A stretch of DNA of 64,000 bases from Shinella zoogloeoides (GTDB lineage Bacteria > Pseudomonadota > Alphaproteobacteria > Rhizobiales > Rhizobiaceae), in the NCBI RefSeq assembly GCF_022682305.1, contig NZ_CP093529.1, positions 62,001 through 126,000 on the forward strand, in the 5' to 3' direction. Of this stretch, positions 63,536-64,000 are shown in pieces; the stretch's first letter is position 1, and each line of letters starts with the position of its first letter. Below the pieces are notes generated by a model, which had not been told where the DNA came from, did no database searches, and saw only the letters and a list, made by a program, of their open reading frames with translations. The translations under genes and the position numbers were made by a program.

Positions 63536-64000
63536 GGCCGGCACCTCCGCGCGAGGCGTTTTTCACGTAGAAGATCAGCGCGATCATCACCAGCGCCATC
63601 AGGGTGATGGACATGGCCGCGCCGAGCGGCCAGTTGCGGCCCGAGCCGAATTGCATCTCGATCAGGTTGCCGAGCATCATGTTCTTGCCGCCGCCGAGCA
63701 CGCGCGGGATGACATAGGCGCCGAGCGAGGGGATGAAGACGAGGATGGAGCCGGCGATGAGGCCCGGCTTCACCAGCGGAATGACGATGCGCCGCAGGAC
63801 CTGGAAGCGTGTCGCATAGAGGTCGTACCCCGCCTCCACGAGCCGGAAGTCGAGTTTCTCGATCGAGGCATAGAGCGGCAGCACCATGAGCGGCAGGTAG
63901 ACATAGGTCATGCCGAGCAGGTTGGCGGTGTCCGTATACATGATCTGCAACGGCTGCTTGATGATGCCGAGCCAGAGCAGGGCATTGTTCAGGAGGCCCT
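63528..64000 (-). CDS. polyamine ABC transporter permease (PotB/PotH-like), partial
   Basis: The C-terminal ~156 residues of a permease; the N-terminus lies beyond the right edge. The frame is open to base 64000 and reads LLWLGIIKQPLQIMYTDTANLLGMTYVYLP before the first in-frame ATG at 63911 region, so the start shown by shorter frames is not real. EAA loop FRLVEAGYDLYATRFQVLRRIVIPLVKPGLIAG and SLGAYVIPRVLGGGKN fit PotB/PotH. Its ATPase gene should lie outside the window. Confidence 0.9.
   Translation of the reverse strand, partial: GLLNNALLWLGIIKQPLQIMYTDTANLLGMTYVYLPLMVLPLYASIEKLDFRLVEAGYDLYATRFQVLRRIVIPLVKPGLIAGSILVFIPSLGAYVIPRVLGGGKNMMLGNLIEMQFGSGRNWPLGAAMSITLMALVMIALIFYVKNASRGGAGHA

Overview
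The window reads as a GC-rich alphaproteobacterial replicon of the Rhizobiaceae (Rhizobium/Ensifer/Shinella type; the genus cannot be fixed from sequence alone). The pointers are a rhizobial-type L-rhamnose locus (DeoR regulator, RhaSTPQ transporter, bifunctional aldolase/dehydrogenase, RhaI), a minCDE operon, a type-B PutA with a divergent Lrp-type regulator, DUF3008 and UPF0314 proteins, and rhizobial intergenic palindromic repeats. No tRNA, rRNA, CRISPR or prophage was seen. In Sinorhizobium meliloti minCDE sits on the pSymB chromid, so a secondary replicon is plausible but not shown.

Layout. 1-9.1 kb: L-rhamnose uptake and catabolism, with two back-to-back promoters around paired GATC half-sites. 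9.1-15.5 kb: M24 peptidase and a five-gene oligopeptide-type ABC transporter whose first permease appears to start at ATA. 15.5-17.9 kb: MocR-type regulator and divergent EamA exporter. 17.9-20.1 kb: an inverse-autotransporter-like outer membrane protein with a beta-helix passenger. 20.3-22.5 kb: a small unknown gene and minCDE. 22.9-27.5 kb: PutA, a small gene upstream of it, and the Lrp regulator. 27.5-32.0 kb: DUF3008, then tyrosine/homogentisate degradation (MarR, HmgA, UPF0314, fumarylacetoacetase, maleylacetoacetate isomerase). 32.0-32.7 kb: VapBC. 32.7-36.6 kb: GabD, GabT and a MerR-XRE-cupin regulator. 36.6-38.9 kb: glyoxalase and two EamA exporters. 39.0-46.4 kb: a polyamine/spermidine-type ABC operon with a metallo-beta-lactamase-fold hydrolase and an aldehyde dehydrogenase, and a divergent TetR and SnoaL-like protein. 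46.4-47.7 kb: palindromic repeat and a frameshifted IS110-family element. 47.7-51.4 kb: copper resistance (CueR, CopA, CopZ) and a MarR protein. 51.5-64 kb: aminotransferase, LysR regulator, a second polyamine-type ABC transporter, nitrilase-family amidase, amidohydrolase, serine hydrolase and a third polyamine-type ABC transporter cut by the right edge.

The theme is nutrient scavenging: five ABC uptake systems, each next to matching catabolic enzymes and a local regulator. In all five, the substrate-binding-protein gene is followed at once by a strong hairpin or palindromic repeat before the next operon gene, which fits unequal dosage of binding protein and membrane parts. Points most worth following up are the inverse autotransporter, the IS110 element with about 200 nt of structured non-coding left flank, the MerR-XRE-cupin fusion facing a 17-nt tandem repeat, the rhamnose operator geometry, the ATA start, and the two amine/amide catabolic clusters of unknown substrate.
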